Assembly: GCA_036742455.1 (NCBI GenBank)
Contig: DAINQU010000016.1
Location: 9,088-73,087 of the forward strand
DNA: 64,000 nucleotides
Direction of reading: 5' to 3'
Source: CAIKZZ01 sp036742455
GTDB lineage: Bacteria; Pseudomonadota; Gammaproteobacteria; Steroidobacterales; Steroidobacteraceae
This document shows positions 17,199 through 26,151 of this stretch, one piece after another; the stretch's first letter is position 1, and each line of letters starts with the position of its first letter. The notes under the pieces are model-generated. The model saw nothing but the letters and a program-made list of their open reading frames with translations. It made no database searches and was not told the DNA's origin. Both the position numbers and the translations under genes were made by a program.

Positions 17199-17536
17199 TC
17201 CGTCTGGACGGGGACGGTCGCCAAGATTTCTTGTGGATCAACATGGAAGGACCGAGTCGCGCGTTTCTGAATAAGGCGACCGGGAATTACATCACTGTGA
17301 AGGTTCCGACGTCAGCACGTTACCTTGGCGCGCGTATTCACGTGGACACGCCGGCGGGACGGAGCTACACCCGTGAAGTGATCGCCAGCCAAGGGTTTAT
17401 GACGGGACAGATCCCGGAGTAGTCCTTCGGTCTGGGCACGGGCACCGTGGTTCAGCAGGTCGTTGTCGAGATGCCAGATGGCAGCACCCAGATCATCAAA
17501 GATCCGAAAATCAATTCGAAGATCACGCTGAAGTAA
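17187..17536 (+). pseudogene. Remnant of an FG-GAP/VCBS plus ASPIC-UnbV protein, with an in-frame amber codon
   Basis: One frame reads RLDGDGRQDFLWINMEGPS (an FG-GAP calcium-loop repeat), then GNYITVKV...LGARIHVDTPAGRSYTREVIASQGFMTGQIPE, a TAG at 17420-17422, and continues without shift as SFGLGTGTVVQQVVVEMPDGS to a TAA at 17534-17536. The two halves together form one ASPIC/UnbV domain, in which the FGLG motif normally follows the strand that ends before the stop. The N-terminal part of such proteins (usually over 500 residues) is missing. The most direct reading is a truncated gene with a CAG-to-TAG type nonsense change. Confidence 0.7.
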
Positions 17537-17562
17537 GCGTTAATTGATCCGGTGGCGGCGCG

Positions 17563-17585
17563 GGCGCTGCCACTGGGGCAGCGCC
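17563..17585 (+). terminator. Hairpin after the ASPIC-UnbV remnant
   Basis: GGCGCTGCC and GGCAGCGCC form a perfect 9-bp stem; flanking GGTGG (17551-17555) and CCACC (17587-17591) can extend it. It lies 26 bases after the remnant's final stop, where the ancestral gene would have terminated. No U-tract follows. The rest of 17586-17746 shows nothing recognisable. Confidence 0.45.
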
Positions 17586-17746
17586 TCCACCGGCACGGGC
17601 GAGGCCAATGGCGATCGGGCCGCCTGTGTCTCGATCGCATCACCTCCGACTCACCGTGAGGTGGAGGCCCCCAGTCGGCCGACGCTGGGCGGCGGATCTA
17701 CCGTACTTTCGATGGCCATCCGCGGCTTGATGCGCGATGACGCTCA

Positions 17747-18322
17747 TCAAGCCGATCGCGACGACGTTCGACTCATGAGCGCCCATACCGAACTGGCCCA
17801 CAGAATCAGGCCGACGCCGAGCGCACAGACGCCGTTGTCGGACCCGTTGGGTGAAATCAACGGATACGCCGATGCGAGCAGCAGCAAGGCGCTGCCGCTC
17901 CAATAATGAGGCCGGTACGCGAACAGCCGACCCAAGGGAAAAAAGTGCAGCCCGATGATGCCGACGATCGCCGGCAGTATCCATCGCGCGAGACCTGCGG
18001 TGTTCAGCGCCCAAGCAACGATACCGATGGCGATCCACTGCGCCGCATTGATCTGTTGGAATAGGCGCCATCGGCGGCGCGCATCGCCTTTCGGCGCCGG
18101 CGCCGGCACTGCTCTCGCGTTTCGACGGTATACCCGAATAGACGCGGCAATGAGGGCGGAAGTCCCCGCGCCCACCAGGGCGATGCCTGTGATGCTCGGG
18201 TATAACGCGTTGATCCCGACGGCAAACCAAATGCCACCAAAGAGGGACATAAAGCTAGCCCCGATGGCGCGCCCCGCTTTTGCGGGGTCGGGCGAGCCAT
18301 CACTCGGTGTACGATTCGCCAT
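17747..18322 (-). CDS. Six-helix inner-membrane protein, function unknown
   Basis: The 191-residue protein starts at 18322, where GGAGG lies five to six bases upstream. Six hydrophobic segments are visible, among them FMSLFGGIWFAVGINAL, ITGIALVGAGTSALIAAS, WIAIGIVAWALNTAGL and GVCALGVGLILWASSVWAL. A basic linker separates helices two and three. No enzymatic motif was found and no family is assigned with confidence. It is followed on the same strand by nothing within 200 bases and preceded by an M20 peptidase gene 83 bases upstream. Confidence 0.65.
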   Translation of the reverse strand: MANRTPSDGSPDPAKAGRAIGASFMSLFGGIWFAVGINALYPSITGIALVGAGTSALIAASIRVYRRNARAVPAPAPKGDARRRWRLFQQINAAQWIAIGIVAWALNTAGLARWILPAIVGIIGLHFFPLGRLFAYRPHYWSGSALLLLASAYPLISPNGSDNGVCALGVGLILWASSVWALMSRTSSRSA

Positions 18323-18405
18323 GCAAAGCCTCCGAATGTATGTGGCGAGTGCATCGACCGAGATGCCTAGCAACGCGCTGGCTTTTGGAATCCGCGCCTC
18401 TTGAA

Positions 18406-19830
18406 TCAGGGCTGTGTCGCATAGATCTTGACGACTTCGTACAGAAAGTGTCGGCCATCGAGCAAGGATTTCACGCGAATGCGCTCATTCAGTCCGTGCG
18501 CATGGCTTCCTTCTGCGTCGGCGAAGATACCGGAGAGTCCGTACGTCGGTACGCCCGTGGCATTCAGATAGCGACCGTCGGTGGCGCCGGTGGCCATGGT
18601 CGGCACGAGCGGTACGCCCGGCCATAGCGTGGCTGCGACTTGTTTGATCGGCTCCACGATAGAAGGGGTCAAGGGTGGAGGTGGCGATTGCATGCCAGGA
18701 TCGCCGGTAGGCGCGACCGATATTTTGTCGTCTGCCAAGGTACGGACGATTTCCCGTTGAACGTCGGTGATAGCAACGCCCGGGAGGATTCGGCAGTTCA
18801 CGTTGGCGCGAACCTTCTGTGGGAGCGCGTTGGCCGCGTGACCGCCATTGATCTGGGTTACAACACAGGTGGTCCGCAGCGCGCCATTCCAGCCTGGGTT
18901 GATCGCCCAGAGGCGCTCAGCGGCTGCCTCGTCGTTTGCATTCGCGAGCACTGCGCGCATATCGGCGGCGACTTGGGGTGACGCGGTTCGAGCCTGTGCC
19001 TCGAAGTAGCCGCGGGTAGCGGGGTTCAGCGCGATCGGAAAATTATGAGACCCGAGTCGTGCGAGCCCCGCGCTTAAGCGAACGATCGGATTGTTCTTCG
19101 TCGGCCGTGAGCTGTGGCCGCCGACATCGGTGGCCTCCAACAGAAAATCTTGGTAGACCTTTTCACCGGCTTGAATCTGCAGCGCCACCGGCCGCCCGTT
19201 GGCATCCAGTTCTCCACCTGCGCCCTCATTGAGCGCGAACTCGGCGGCCAATACATCGGGCTGGGTTTGCGTCAGCCAGCGCACCGTATTAAACGTATCG
19301 GGCGTCTCCTCGCCGCAGGTGAGTGCAAGTTTGATACCGCGGCGAGGCTTAAATCCTTCCTGTTTTAGACGCGCCATCGAGTCCGTGAAGATTGCAGCCA
19401 TTGCCTTGTCATCACTCGCGCCGCGCGCATAGAAGAAACCGTTTTCCTCTACCAGCTTGAAGGGGTCGCGCTCCCAGTCCTCGCGCCGGGCTTCGACGAC
19501 ATCGATATGCGCCAACAACAATATGGGCTTTGCGTTCGCATCCGACCCGGGCAAGATGGCAACCAATGCGCCATTTTTACTGTCCCCGTCCGGCGCGACA
19601 CGCTGTAGGTCCGATTCGGGGAATCCAGCGGCCACCAATCGGCTGCGCATTGCCTCTGCGGCGGCGGTACAGCTGCCCACCGACCGTGTGGTGTTGATCT
19701 CGACGAGCTCTTTATAGAGCGAACGAAAGGCCACTTCATCAGCGGTCGGCGCGGTCGCGTTGGCGGCGGACGCAGCCACTAACAAAGAGCTCAGTGCAGT
19801 GAGTCTGCCGAGGACATGGAAGCCGTGCAT
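18406..19830 (-). CDS. Secreted M20-family metallopeptidase
   Basis: This 474-residue protein has a signal peptide (LGRLTALSSLLVAASAANA). The M20 catalytic motifs are in order: LLLAHIDVVEARREDW (zinc His and Asp), FYARGASDDKAM (bridging Asp), LALTCGEETPDTFNTVRW (general-base Glu pair) and the dimerisation domain beginning VYQDFLLEATDVGGHSSRP. It ends with GLSGIFADAEGSHAHGLNERI, supplying the last zinc His. It should hydrolyse peptides or N-acyl amino acids in the periplasm. The start at 19830 (AAAGGG upstream) fits the signal peptide better than 19872. It is transcribed alone. Confidence 0.88.
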   Translation of the reverse strand: MHGFHVLGRLTALSSLLVAASAANATAPTADEVAFRSLYKELVEINTTRSVGSCTAAAEAMRSRLVAAGFPESDLQRVAPDGDSKNGALVAILPGSDANAKPILLLAHIDVVEARREDWERDPFKLVEENGFFYARGASDDKAMAAIFTDSMARLKQEGFKPRRGIKLALTCGEETPDTFNTVRWLTQTQPDVLAAEFALNEGAGGELDANGRPVALQIQAGEKVYQDFLLEATDVGGHSSRPTKNNPIVRLSAGLARLGSHNFPIALNPATRGYFEAQARTASPQVAADMRAVLANANDEAAAERLWAINPGWNGALRTTCVVTQINGGHAANALPQKVRANVNCRILPGVAITDVQREIVRTLADDKISVAPTGDPGMQSPPPPLTPSIVEPIKQVAATLWPGVPLVPTMATGATDGRYLNATGVPTYGLSGIFADAEGSHAHGLNERIRVKSLLDGRHFLYEVVKIYATQP

Positions 19831-19992
19831 GCGGGGCCCTTTCTGATCTGAAACGCATCCAGACCATATCACGAGACACCGATCGAAACGGCGCTGAGCC
19901 CTCAGGAGTCGACTCGACAGCGGGGTTGTGGGAAGACCGTTCGCCCGCCCACGGTACGTGGACGGGCGTGTCGGCCGTTCCAGCCGACGGGG

Positions 19993-20556
19993 TTAGTTCC
20001 CTTGGTACACCACGTGAACGTAGGTGCCTAAGCGCACGTTATACGCAAGGTACCAGCCCGGGTGATCCGGATCGTCGTAGAGGACGATGTCGTCGTTGTC
20101 CCAGAGCCAGTCCCAGCACAGTGAAAAATCGACCGCTGCAACCGCGAACCAGAATCCTCCGAATTCAAAGCGGTCGGGCCCTCCGCCGTGCAGACGCCAC
20201 ACGTGGCCCGGGCCTCGAGGGCCGGGAAAATGGCCGCGTTCCCACGGTCGGTCGAACCGATAACGATCGTCGTCGCGGCCCCTGTCGTGCCCGACCCAGA
20301 CATCACGGTTACCGTCCGGACGAACGTGCGGTGTGACCGGTACACCGTCAGCACCGCTCGGCATGCGATGGCCGCCACCCCAGGGCCAGCTGTGTGAGGG
20401 TGCAGGTCCTTGCCGCGGAATATGGCCGCCCCCAACCCCCGGGGGAGGTGGGGCCGGATGTGCACCGCCGCTCGGGAAGTGCGGCTCATGCGATTGACCG
20501 TATACCGCGGTTGCAGCACACAGGCCGATCCACCCTGCAAGCATCAGACGTTTCAT
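19993..20556 (-). CDS. Secreted His/Gly/Pro-rich protein, function unknown
   Basis: The 187-residue protein has a signal peptide (MLAGWIGLCAATAVYGQ) and a low-complexity first half rich in His, Gly and Pro. The second half is more ordered: RPDGNRDVWVGHDRG, GPGHVWRLHGGGPDRFEFGGFWF, WLWDNDDIVLYDDPDHPGWYLAYNVRLGTYVHVVY. The aromatic C-terminal domain recurs in proteobacterial exported proteins of unknown role. It follows the tripartite exporter genes by 46 bases on the same strand, so it could be a late operon member or a periplasmic partner; this is inference. Confidence 0.7.
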   Translation of the reverse strand: MKRLMLAGWIGLCAATAVYGQSHEPHFPSGGAHPAPPPPGVGGGHIPRQGPAPSHSWPWGGGHRMPSGADGVPVTPHVRPDGNRDVWVGHDRGRDDDRYRFDRPWERGHFPGPRGPGHVWRLHGGGPDRFEFGGFWFAVAAVDFSLCWDWLWDNDDIVLYDDPDHPGWYLAYNVRLGTYVHVVYQGN

Positions 20557-20602
20557 GGAAGTGCTCCTTTACAGTGAATTTGCGAATCAGTGCTCCCGCG
20601 CT

Positions 20603-22087
20603 TCAGGGAGCGACCGATCCTTGGCCAATCGCCGGATCCGGCGACCAACTGCCGCCGAGGGCCACGTACAACGCGACGATGTCCTGCAGATAACGCGCCT
20701 CGGCACTGATTCGGTTACCGCGAGCGCTCTGTGCTGCGATGTCGGCGTAGAGTCGGGACGCTTCGCCAGTTGCACCGGTGCGGGTCGTGGCATCGACCAG
20801 TTGGAGCGTCACCGCCAGATTCCCTTCGCTCTCTCGCGCTGCACTGAGGGCAATCCGGTCCTGATTCAGGGCCGCGAGGACATCGGCGACCTGCGCAAGA
20901 CCTGTGAGTACTGTTTGACGATAGTCGGACGCGGCGGCCTCGTACGCCGCCAGCGCGGCTTTCCGGCCGAACCACACGCGACCACCGGTGAACAAGGGGA
21001 GATTTAAATCGGCGCCACCGGCCCAGAACTTGCCGTTCGGACCCGTTAGTTCGGACCATTGCGTTGAATCGTGTCCGAGGCTCCCAGTCACGGTCAGGCT
21101 TGGGAACAACGCGGCCGTGGCGACGCCGACGTCAGCGCTGGCGATATGCCATTGGGCTTCGGCGGCCAGAATGTCCGGGCGCTGCCGAACGAGTTGGGAC
21201 GGCAGGGTGAGCGGCAACTCGTGGGGCTCAGCGAACGCGCGTAACGGGGGTGACGCGGGAACACCGGCGCCTGGCTCTTGGCCGATCAGCGTACTGAGTA
21301 GATGCTCAGTCTCCGCCGCTTGAAGCATAAGCGTCGACAGAGCGATCTGTTGGTTGGATAACTGGGACTGAAGCGCAAGCAAAGCGGCTTCCGGCGACGT
21401 ACCCGCCTTGACCTGTGCGGCTGTCAGTCCGATGAGTGCTTGATCATCGGCGACGACGGCTCGGCTGGCGTCAATTTGCTCACGGTAGCCCGCGAGCGCG
21501 ACGCCGGTATTAATAATCGTCGCGACCAACGTAATGCGCGTCGCTCTCGCGATCATCCGCTGATAGTCCACGGCCGCATTCAGCGCTTCGAGCGTGCGTC
21601 GCTGACCGCCGACGAGATCCAGCGTATATCCAACCGTCCCAGAGAGGGTGTAGAGATTGAACAGGCTGCCGGGACCGGCTCCGCCTAACTTGATCGGAGA
21701 GGCCAACTGGCGGTTTGCGCCGAGATCCACGCCAACCGTGGGAAAAAATATGGAATTACCGGCGCTACGTGCGGCTTCACTCTGGCGCAGCCGCGCACTG
21801 GCGGCGCGAACCGTGGGGCTATTCGCCAAGGAGACATCGATGAGTTGATTCAGTTCTGCGGATCCGAAGATCTCCCACCAACGTTCACCGATGCGTTGGT
21901 CTGACGGCAGGTTGACCGAAGGATGCTCGTCGGTATCGGTAGCAAGATAGCCTGACGAGGTCGGTGGAGCCGGTGTTTTGAAGTCCGGACCGACCGCACA
22001 CGCCGCCATTCCCACGAGTACGGTGAACACAGTTACCGTGTGAGAGGTGCGTCGTGCGCGGAGATGTTTAGGTATGCAGGCGTCCAT
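20603..22087 (-). CDS. TolC/OprM-type outer-membrane efflux lipoprotein (NodT family)
   Basis: This 494-residue protein has a lipobox (VGMAAC), then the usual AVGPDFKTPAPPT opening of NodT-family outer-membrane factors. Two OEP repeats follow, with FGSAELNQLIDVSLANSPTVRAASARL and RQRPDILAAEAQWHIASADVGVATAALFPSLTVTG. It would form the trimeric channel that takes substrates from the ABC transporter across the outer membrane. It starts three bases after the membrane-fusion gene, so the four genes form one unit. Confidence 0.9.
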   Translation of the reverse strand: MDACIPKHLRARRTSHTVTVFTVLVGMAACAVGPDFKTPAPPTSSGYLATDTDEHPSVNLPSDQRIGERWWEIFGSAELNQLIDVSLANSPTVRAASARLRQSEAARSAGNSIFFPTVGVDLGANRQLASPIKLGGAGPGSLFNLYTLSGTVGYTLDLVGGQRRTLEALNAAVDYQRMIARATRITLVATIINTGVALAGYREQIDASRAVVADDQALIGLTAAQVKAGTSPEAALLALQSQLSNQQIALSTLMLQAAETEHLLSTLIGQEPGAGVPASPPLRAFAEPHELPLTLPSQLVRQRPDILAAEAQWHIASADVGVATAALFPSLTVTGSLGHDSTQWSELTGPNGKFWAGGADLNLPLFTGGRVWFGRKAALAAYEAAASDYRQTVLTGLAQVADVLAALNQDRIALSAARESEGNLAVTLQLVDATTRTGATGEASRLYADIAAQSARGNRISAEARYLQDIVALYVALGGSWSPDPAIGQGSVAP

Positions 22088-22090
22088 GGG

Positions 22091-23176
22091 TTATTGGCTC
22101 CCTACATAGACGTCTACCAATTGTCCGGGGTACAAGGTGGCGCCCTTGGGGACGGTAAACTGAAAGATCATCGGCAGCACTCGTAAATCCACGCGCTCCG
22201 CACGTTGGTCTGACAGTTCAATTTTGGGGGTGACGTAGGGTTGCAACCGTACGAAGGTCAGAGGGATCTTGAGCGTTGTGCCGCGGACCTGCATTTGGGC
22301 GCTGATCTTCGCAGGGGCAGGGAGCCGCGAAAGCAGAATTTCATCGACAAAGACCCGAACGCCCAGGGTGCCGGTTGCGGCGCTCAGCACCGCCGCTGGA
22401 ATCATTCCCTGTGTATAGGTCTCGTAGGTGCCCTGCGCTGAGACATAGCTGCCGGTCGAGACGCCGACCGCAAGTACGCGCGCGTTGATGGGGGTCCTCA
22501 CAGTGTACTTGTTGAGGAGCGCGTGAGCGGACGCAGCCTGTTGCCGTAACGCAAGTACGGTGTGCTGTTGAGCGTCGATTTCGTATTGCCAAGCGCCGGC
22601 TTCCGTCAGCTTCAGCTGACGATCCGCGACGTCCAATGCAGCAGACGCCACACGAACCGCATTGTTCGCGGTGTCGAACTGATCTTGGCTGACTGCCCTC
22701 GAATCAATGTCCCTCGCGCGCTGGAGCTTGTCGAATTGATCCGACGCCTGACGTAGGACTGCCTCGGCGGCAGCGCGCTGGGCCCGTGCGATGGCCAGCA
22801 CCTCCGGCCGCGGCTGTTGCTTGAGTTCCGACAACGCGGCGGTGGCGGCTGCGGACTGTGCGTCGAACTGTTCAGCTGTTGCCTGCGGAACCGACGCCTC
22901 GATGTCAAAGAGCGGCTCGCCGGATGTCACTGTTTGGCCTTCGGTAACGTAAATCTTAGTCACTCGTCCGGACACTTCCGGATTGACGTTGACGTTCGAG
23001 CCGCTGTTCTGGGCACTCTCGATGATGCCGTTCGCATACAGCCCGTGTGCATAGGGATTTGCGGCCGGGTCGAAGGCCGGTGGCAGAGGCGGATGGCTGA
23101 TGCTGAAGTAGTAAGCGCCACATACTCCGATCAGCAGCCCAAAGCCGGACAGGATAAAAACGAGTCGATTACGCAT
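22091..23176 (-). CDS. HlyD-type membrane-fusion protein of an ABC exporter
   Basis: The 361-residue protein has one N-terminal membrane anchor (LVFILSGFGLLIGVCGAYYF), a lipoyl-like half (NVNPEVSGRVTKIYVTEGQTVTSGEPLFDIE), a long alpha-hairpin with Ala/Gln-rich coiled coil (about 95-220), and a second lipoyl half followed by a beta-barrel. It bridges the inner-membrane ABC pump and the TolC-like channel. The order permease-ATPase-MFP-OMF and its DevB-like length suggest a DevBCA-type exporter. It overlaps the ATPase gene by eight bases. Confidence 0.87.
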   Translation of the reverse strand: MRNRLVFILSGFGLLIGVCGAYYFSISHPPLPPAFDPAANPYAHGLYANGIIESAQNSGSNVNVNPEVSGRVTKIYVTEGQTVTSGEPLFDIEASVPQATAEQFDAQSAAATAALSELKQQPRPEVLAIARAQRAAAEAVLRQASDQFDKLQRARDIDSRAVSQDQFDTANNAVRVASAALDVADRQLKLTEAGAWQYEIDAQQHTVLALRQQAASAHALLNKYTVRTPINARVLAVGVSTGSYVSAQGTYETYTQGMIPAAVLSAATGTLGVRVFVDEILLSRLPAPAKISAQMQVRGTTLKIPLTFVRLQPYVTPKIELSDQRAERVDLRVLPMIFQFTVPKGATLYPGQLVDVYVGSQ

Positions 23177-23873
23177 AGTTAGATCCTTTCTTCACTCCGA
23201 CGACGCGCCCGTCCTCCATGTTGACGATACGATCGGCGTATTCATTGATACGTGCGTCATGGGTGACGATGACGATGCATCGCTCTTTGGTGAGTACGTC
23301 GTTGCGCAGGAAAGCAATGATGTTGCGCCCGGTCTCGCCGTCCAACGATGCAGTGGGTTCGTCCAGAATCAGAATGTCGGGCTGGCCGATCAGTGCGCGC
23401 GCGATCGCAACGCGTTGCTGCTCTCCACCCGACAGTTTGACTGGCGGAAGATCAGCCCGTGCGGACAGTCCCACGATGCCCAGGTAGTAGTGGGCCCGTT
23501 CCAGTGCCAGATCCCACGGTTGCTTACGCAGGATGAGGGGTACAGCGACATTCTCGGCAGTGGTCAGTCGTGGGAAAAGATGATAGTCCTGAAACACAAA
23601 ACCTATTTTGCCGAGGCGAACATCCGCCAGTTTGTCGTCGGACAAGCTCCACAGGTCCGTGTCTCCAATCCGTACTGACCCCGTATTCGGCCTCAAGATG
23701 CCAGAGAGCATACTCAACAGTGTGGTCTTGCCACTTCCGGACGGTCCAACAATGAAGAGCACCTCACCGCAATAGATATCGAGGCTGACGTCGTTGACGG
23801 CGAGTGTCTGGGCGTTGCCCTCACCGAACCATTTTTTCAAATCACGTGCTGAAATAGCGACGGGATTGGCCAT
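23169..23873 (-). CDS. MacB/LolD-type ABC exporter ATPase
   Basis: This 234-residue ABC ATPase has Walker A (GPSGSGKTT), signature LSGGEQQRVAIARAL, Walker B (ILILDEPTASLD) and H-loop (IVIVTHDAR). The FVFQDYHLFPRLTTAENVAVPL stretch is typical of the MacB/LolD/FtsE group that pairs with FtsX-fold permeases. It lies one base after the permease gene. Substrate is unknown; DevA-like function in exporting a lipid or peptide is possible. Confidence 0.9.
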   Translation of the reverse strand: MANPVAISARDLKKWFGEGNAQTLAVNDVSLDIYCGEVLFIVGPSGSGKTTLLSMLSGILRPNTGSVRIGDTDLWSLSDDKLADVRLGKIGFVFQDYHLFPRLTTAENVAVPLILRKQPWDLALERAHYYLGIVGLSARADLPPVKLSGGEQQRVAIARALIGQPDILILDEPTASLDGETGRNIIAFLRNDVLTKERCIVIVTHDARINEYADRIVNMEDGRVVGVKKGSNYA

Positions 23874-23874
23874 A

Positions 23875-25011
23875 TCAGCCTCTGAAGATATCGAAGGGTT
23901 CGATGCGTAATACCCGTCGCACGCCGATGTAGCTTGATATGGCGGCGATCAGGAGAACCATGCCGAATGCCAATAAAAGGTTTCCTGCGGTGATCTGCGC
24001 GGCATAGCTCGGCATCCGGGCCCGAGCGAAGAAAATCATCAGAGTACAGAGTCCAATGCCGAGGCCGAGCCCGGTGATTGATACGAATGTCGCCTGAAAG
24101 AGAATCATCCACACGAGCTCTCGGCCCTTGGCGCCCATGGCTTTCAGGGCGCCGAACTTCTCTAGATTCTCGATGATGAAGGTGTAAAACGTTTGGCCTG
24201 AGATGGATAGTCCGACGATGAAGCTGATAATGGTCATCATCATGATGTTCATGCCGAGTCCGGTTTGATACTTGTAGTAAGCGCTGATCCGGTCAATGAA
24301 TTCATCCCGCGTCAGAGCGAGATATCCCAGTCGACGGACGGCTGCCTTTATGCCCGGCACATCTGCCGGTGTTTTGGGGTCTATCAAAATGTAGGCTGCA
24401 GTGAAGCGTGTCGAAGGAATGTACTGTTTGGCTCGCGAGTACGTGGTGTACAACGTGGGAATCCCAAACAATCCGCTGGAGGATGCCGCGGCGACGCCGA
24501 CGATGACCGCGCGATGGTCGTTCAGTTCGAATTCCGCACCGACGTCGGGCTTCCCGAGTTTCGCGTACTCCGCGTCGTGAACAATGAAGAAGCCGTTCTC
24601 GGAGAAGATATCTTCACTGCGCCCCTTTTCCATGGCGGGCCTGCCATAAAGGCTCGAGTCATCGAGACCCAGAACCGAGACGGATTGGTAGGTGCCGTCA
24701 CGGAGTTTGACCTGCGCCCCACCCGAATAAATGGGTACCGCATAGCGGACGCCGTCGATACTGCGGGTATAGTCGAGCACGTAATCCGGCATGCCGATAC
24801 TGCTCGCTACCGTGTTGACAGCGGGATCCATGACCCATACTTTGGCGCCCACATTCAGGACCGTCGATGACGCGCGAGCAAGTACGCCGGCGAACATCGA
24901 TGTCATCTGTACGATGAGAAACACCGCGAACGTGATGCCGACCAAGAGTGCCGAGAACTTGGCCCGGTCATTGACCAGCAGTTTGTAGGCGAGCGTCAAA
25001 AGTCCATTCAT
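23875..25011 (-). CDS. FtsX-fold ABC exporter permease (DevC/MacB-like)
   Basis: The 378-residue protein has one N-terminal membrane helix (FSALLVGITFAVFLIVQMTSMF), a large periplasmic domain (about 45-250) and three C-terminal helices, the FtsX/MacB layout. The opening LAYKLLVNDRAKF and the internal VGLSISGQTFYTFIIENLEKFGALKAMGAKGREL are typical of DevC-type permeases. The start at 25011 removes a poorly supported 14-residue extension. It is the first gene of the exporter operon. MacB itself has its ATPase fused, so this is a split-subunit system. Confidence 0.85.
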   Translation of the reverse strand: MNGLLTLAYKLLVNDRAKFSALLVGITFAVFLIVQMTSMFAGVLARASSTVLNVGAKVWVMDPAVNTVASSIGMPDYVLDYTRSIDGVRYAVPIYSGGAQVKLRDGTYQSVSVLGLDDSSLYGRPAMEKGRSEDIFSENGFFIVHDAEYAKLGKPDVGAEFELNDHRAVIVGVAAASSSGLFGIPTLYTTYSRAKQYIPSTRFTAAYILIDPKTPADVPGIKAAVRRLGYLALTRDEFIDRISAYYKYQTGLGMNIMMMTIISFIVGLSISGQTFYTFIIENLEKFGALKAMGAKGRELVWMILFQATFVSITGLGLGIGLCTLMIFFARARMPSYAAQITAGNLLLAFGMVLLIAAISSYIGVRRVLRIEPFDIFRG

Positions 25012-25185
25012 GGCGGAGCCTCGTGCGGCAGACGGGCGCTTTATTCCCGGCAACCGATAAGGCTAGTGTTGGCGAGGTTGAGGGGCGCGTCGTACGTAAT
25101 TGCCGGGGTAAGGTCGGCGTGTTGAGTCGGTGGTCGGGGCCCAGTGGGCCTCGTCACCCAAGGGGCGGTACAGGGGGAATGTCAG

Positions 25186-26145
25186 ATGACGCTACGGATG
25201 CGATGGTTTGTCGTTGGATTTAGTGTGGTTTTGGCGGTGCTTGCAACAGGTTTGGTGGGCGCGCCGACGGTGTACTTTGAGCTTTTTGTGGCTCAGCACG
25301 GCGAGACACCGAGTGTGTTGCCAAGACCTGTGCTTGGCCGCGGCCAGTGGTTTGACGACTATTTCGTGATTGAATCGATCGATGAGGCTACTTTCGCGAT
25401 CGGTGAGCCTCGCTACTATCAGGGTAACTACAGCTACCTTTTGCTCGGCCGTGAGCGCGCGCTGTTATTTGATGCCGGTTCGGGTTTGCGCGACCTTGCG
25501 CCGGTTGTGCGTGCACTCACGCATTTGCCCGTTACCGTTTTGCCGTCCCATTTGCACTTTGATCACGTCGGTGCGTTAGGCCATTTTGATCGGATCGCCT
25601 TGCCGGACGATCCGTCACTGCGGACTCGCGAGCGCAATGGGTTACTTCGTTTAGGCCGCTACGAATTCTTGGGAGCCATGGATCGGCGCGATCCGCCGAC
25701 GGTGTCGGTGGATGACTGGTGGTCCGATGGGCAGCGGATTGATTTAGGGGGGCGCACCGTGGAGGTCTGGCGCACGCCTGGGCACACTCCGACTTCCGTA
25801 TCGATTTGGGAGGCGAGTCGCGCTCTCTTGCTGGTCGGGGACTTTCTTTACCCGGGGGAACTGTATGCGTTTCTGCCCGGCGCGTCGCTATCGGCTTACG
25901 AAGCAAGCGCCTCGCGCCTTTTGCGCCGGTTGCCGGCGGATGCGCGACTTTACGCCGCGCACATGCAAGACGCACCGGCATTACCGGCTGCACCGCTACT
26001 CCATCGTCACGATTTGGAAGCGCTTGAAGGGGCGCTTATTGCACGGCGGATGGGGCAATTGCCTTCCGTCGGCTTCTATCCTCAAATCTATCCGGTGGCG
26101 GGCGCGATCACCTTAGCCACCGGCTTTCGTTGGAACCTGCGCTAG
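25186..26145 (+). CDS. Membrane-anchored MBL-fold metallohydrolase
   Basis: This 319-residue protein has one N-terminal hydrophobic helix (WFVVGFSVVLAVLATGLVGAP), then a metallo-beta-lactamase fold. The HXHXDH zinc motif is SHLHFDHVGAL, with a later zinc ligand in RTPGHTPTSVSIWE and Asp in LLLVGDFLYPGE. It is a hydrolase of unknown substrate on the periplasmic side or anchored at the membrane. A GGGGGA sequence lies 10 bases before the ATG at 25186. It is divergent from the exporter operon and convergent with the SYLF gene. Confidence 0.82.
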   Translation: MTLRMRWFVVGFSVVLAVLATGLVGAPTVYFELFVAQHGETPSVLPRPVLGRGQWFDDYFVIESIDEATFAIGEPRYYQGNYSYLLLGRERALLFDAGSGLRDLAPVVRALTHLPVTVLPSHLHFDHVGALGHFDRIALPDDPSLRTRERNGLLRLGRYEFLGAMDRRDPPTVSVDDWWSDGQRIDLGGRTVEVWRTPGHTPTSVSIWEASRALLLVGDFLYPGELYAFLPGASLSAYEASASRLLRRLPADARLYAAHMQDAPALPAAPLLHRHDLEALEGALIARRMGQLPSVGFYPQIYPVAGAITLATGFRWNLR

Positions 26146-26151
26146 GTTCTC

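Noticed and set aside
17640..18230. 196-residue minus-strand open frame next to the membrane protein gene
   Set aside because: It overlaps the six-helix protein in another frame on the same strand; composition is Arg-rich with no hydrophobic pattern, and the membrane protein has a good ribosome-binding site.
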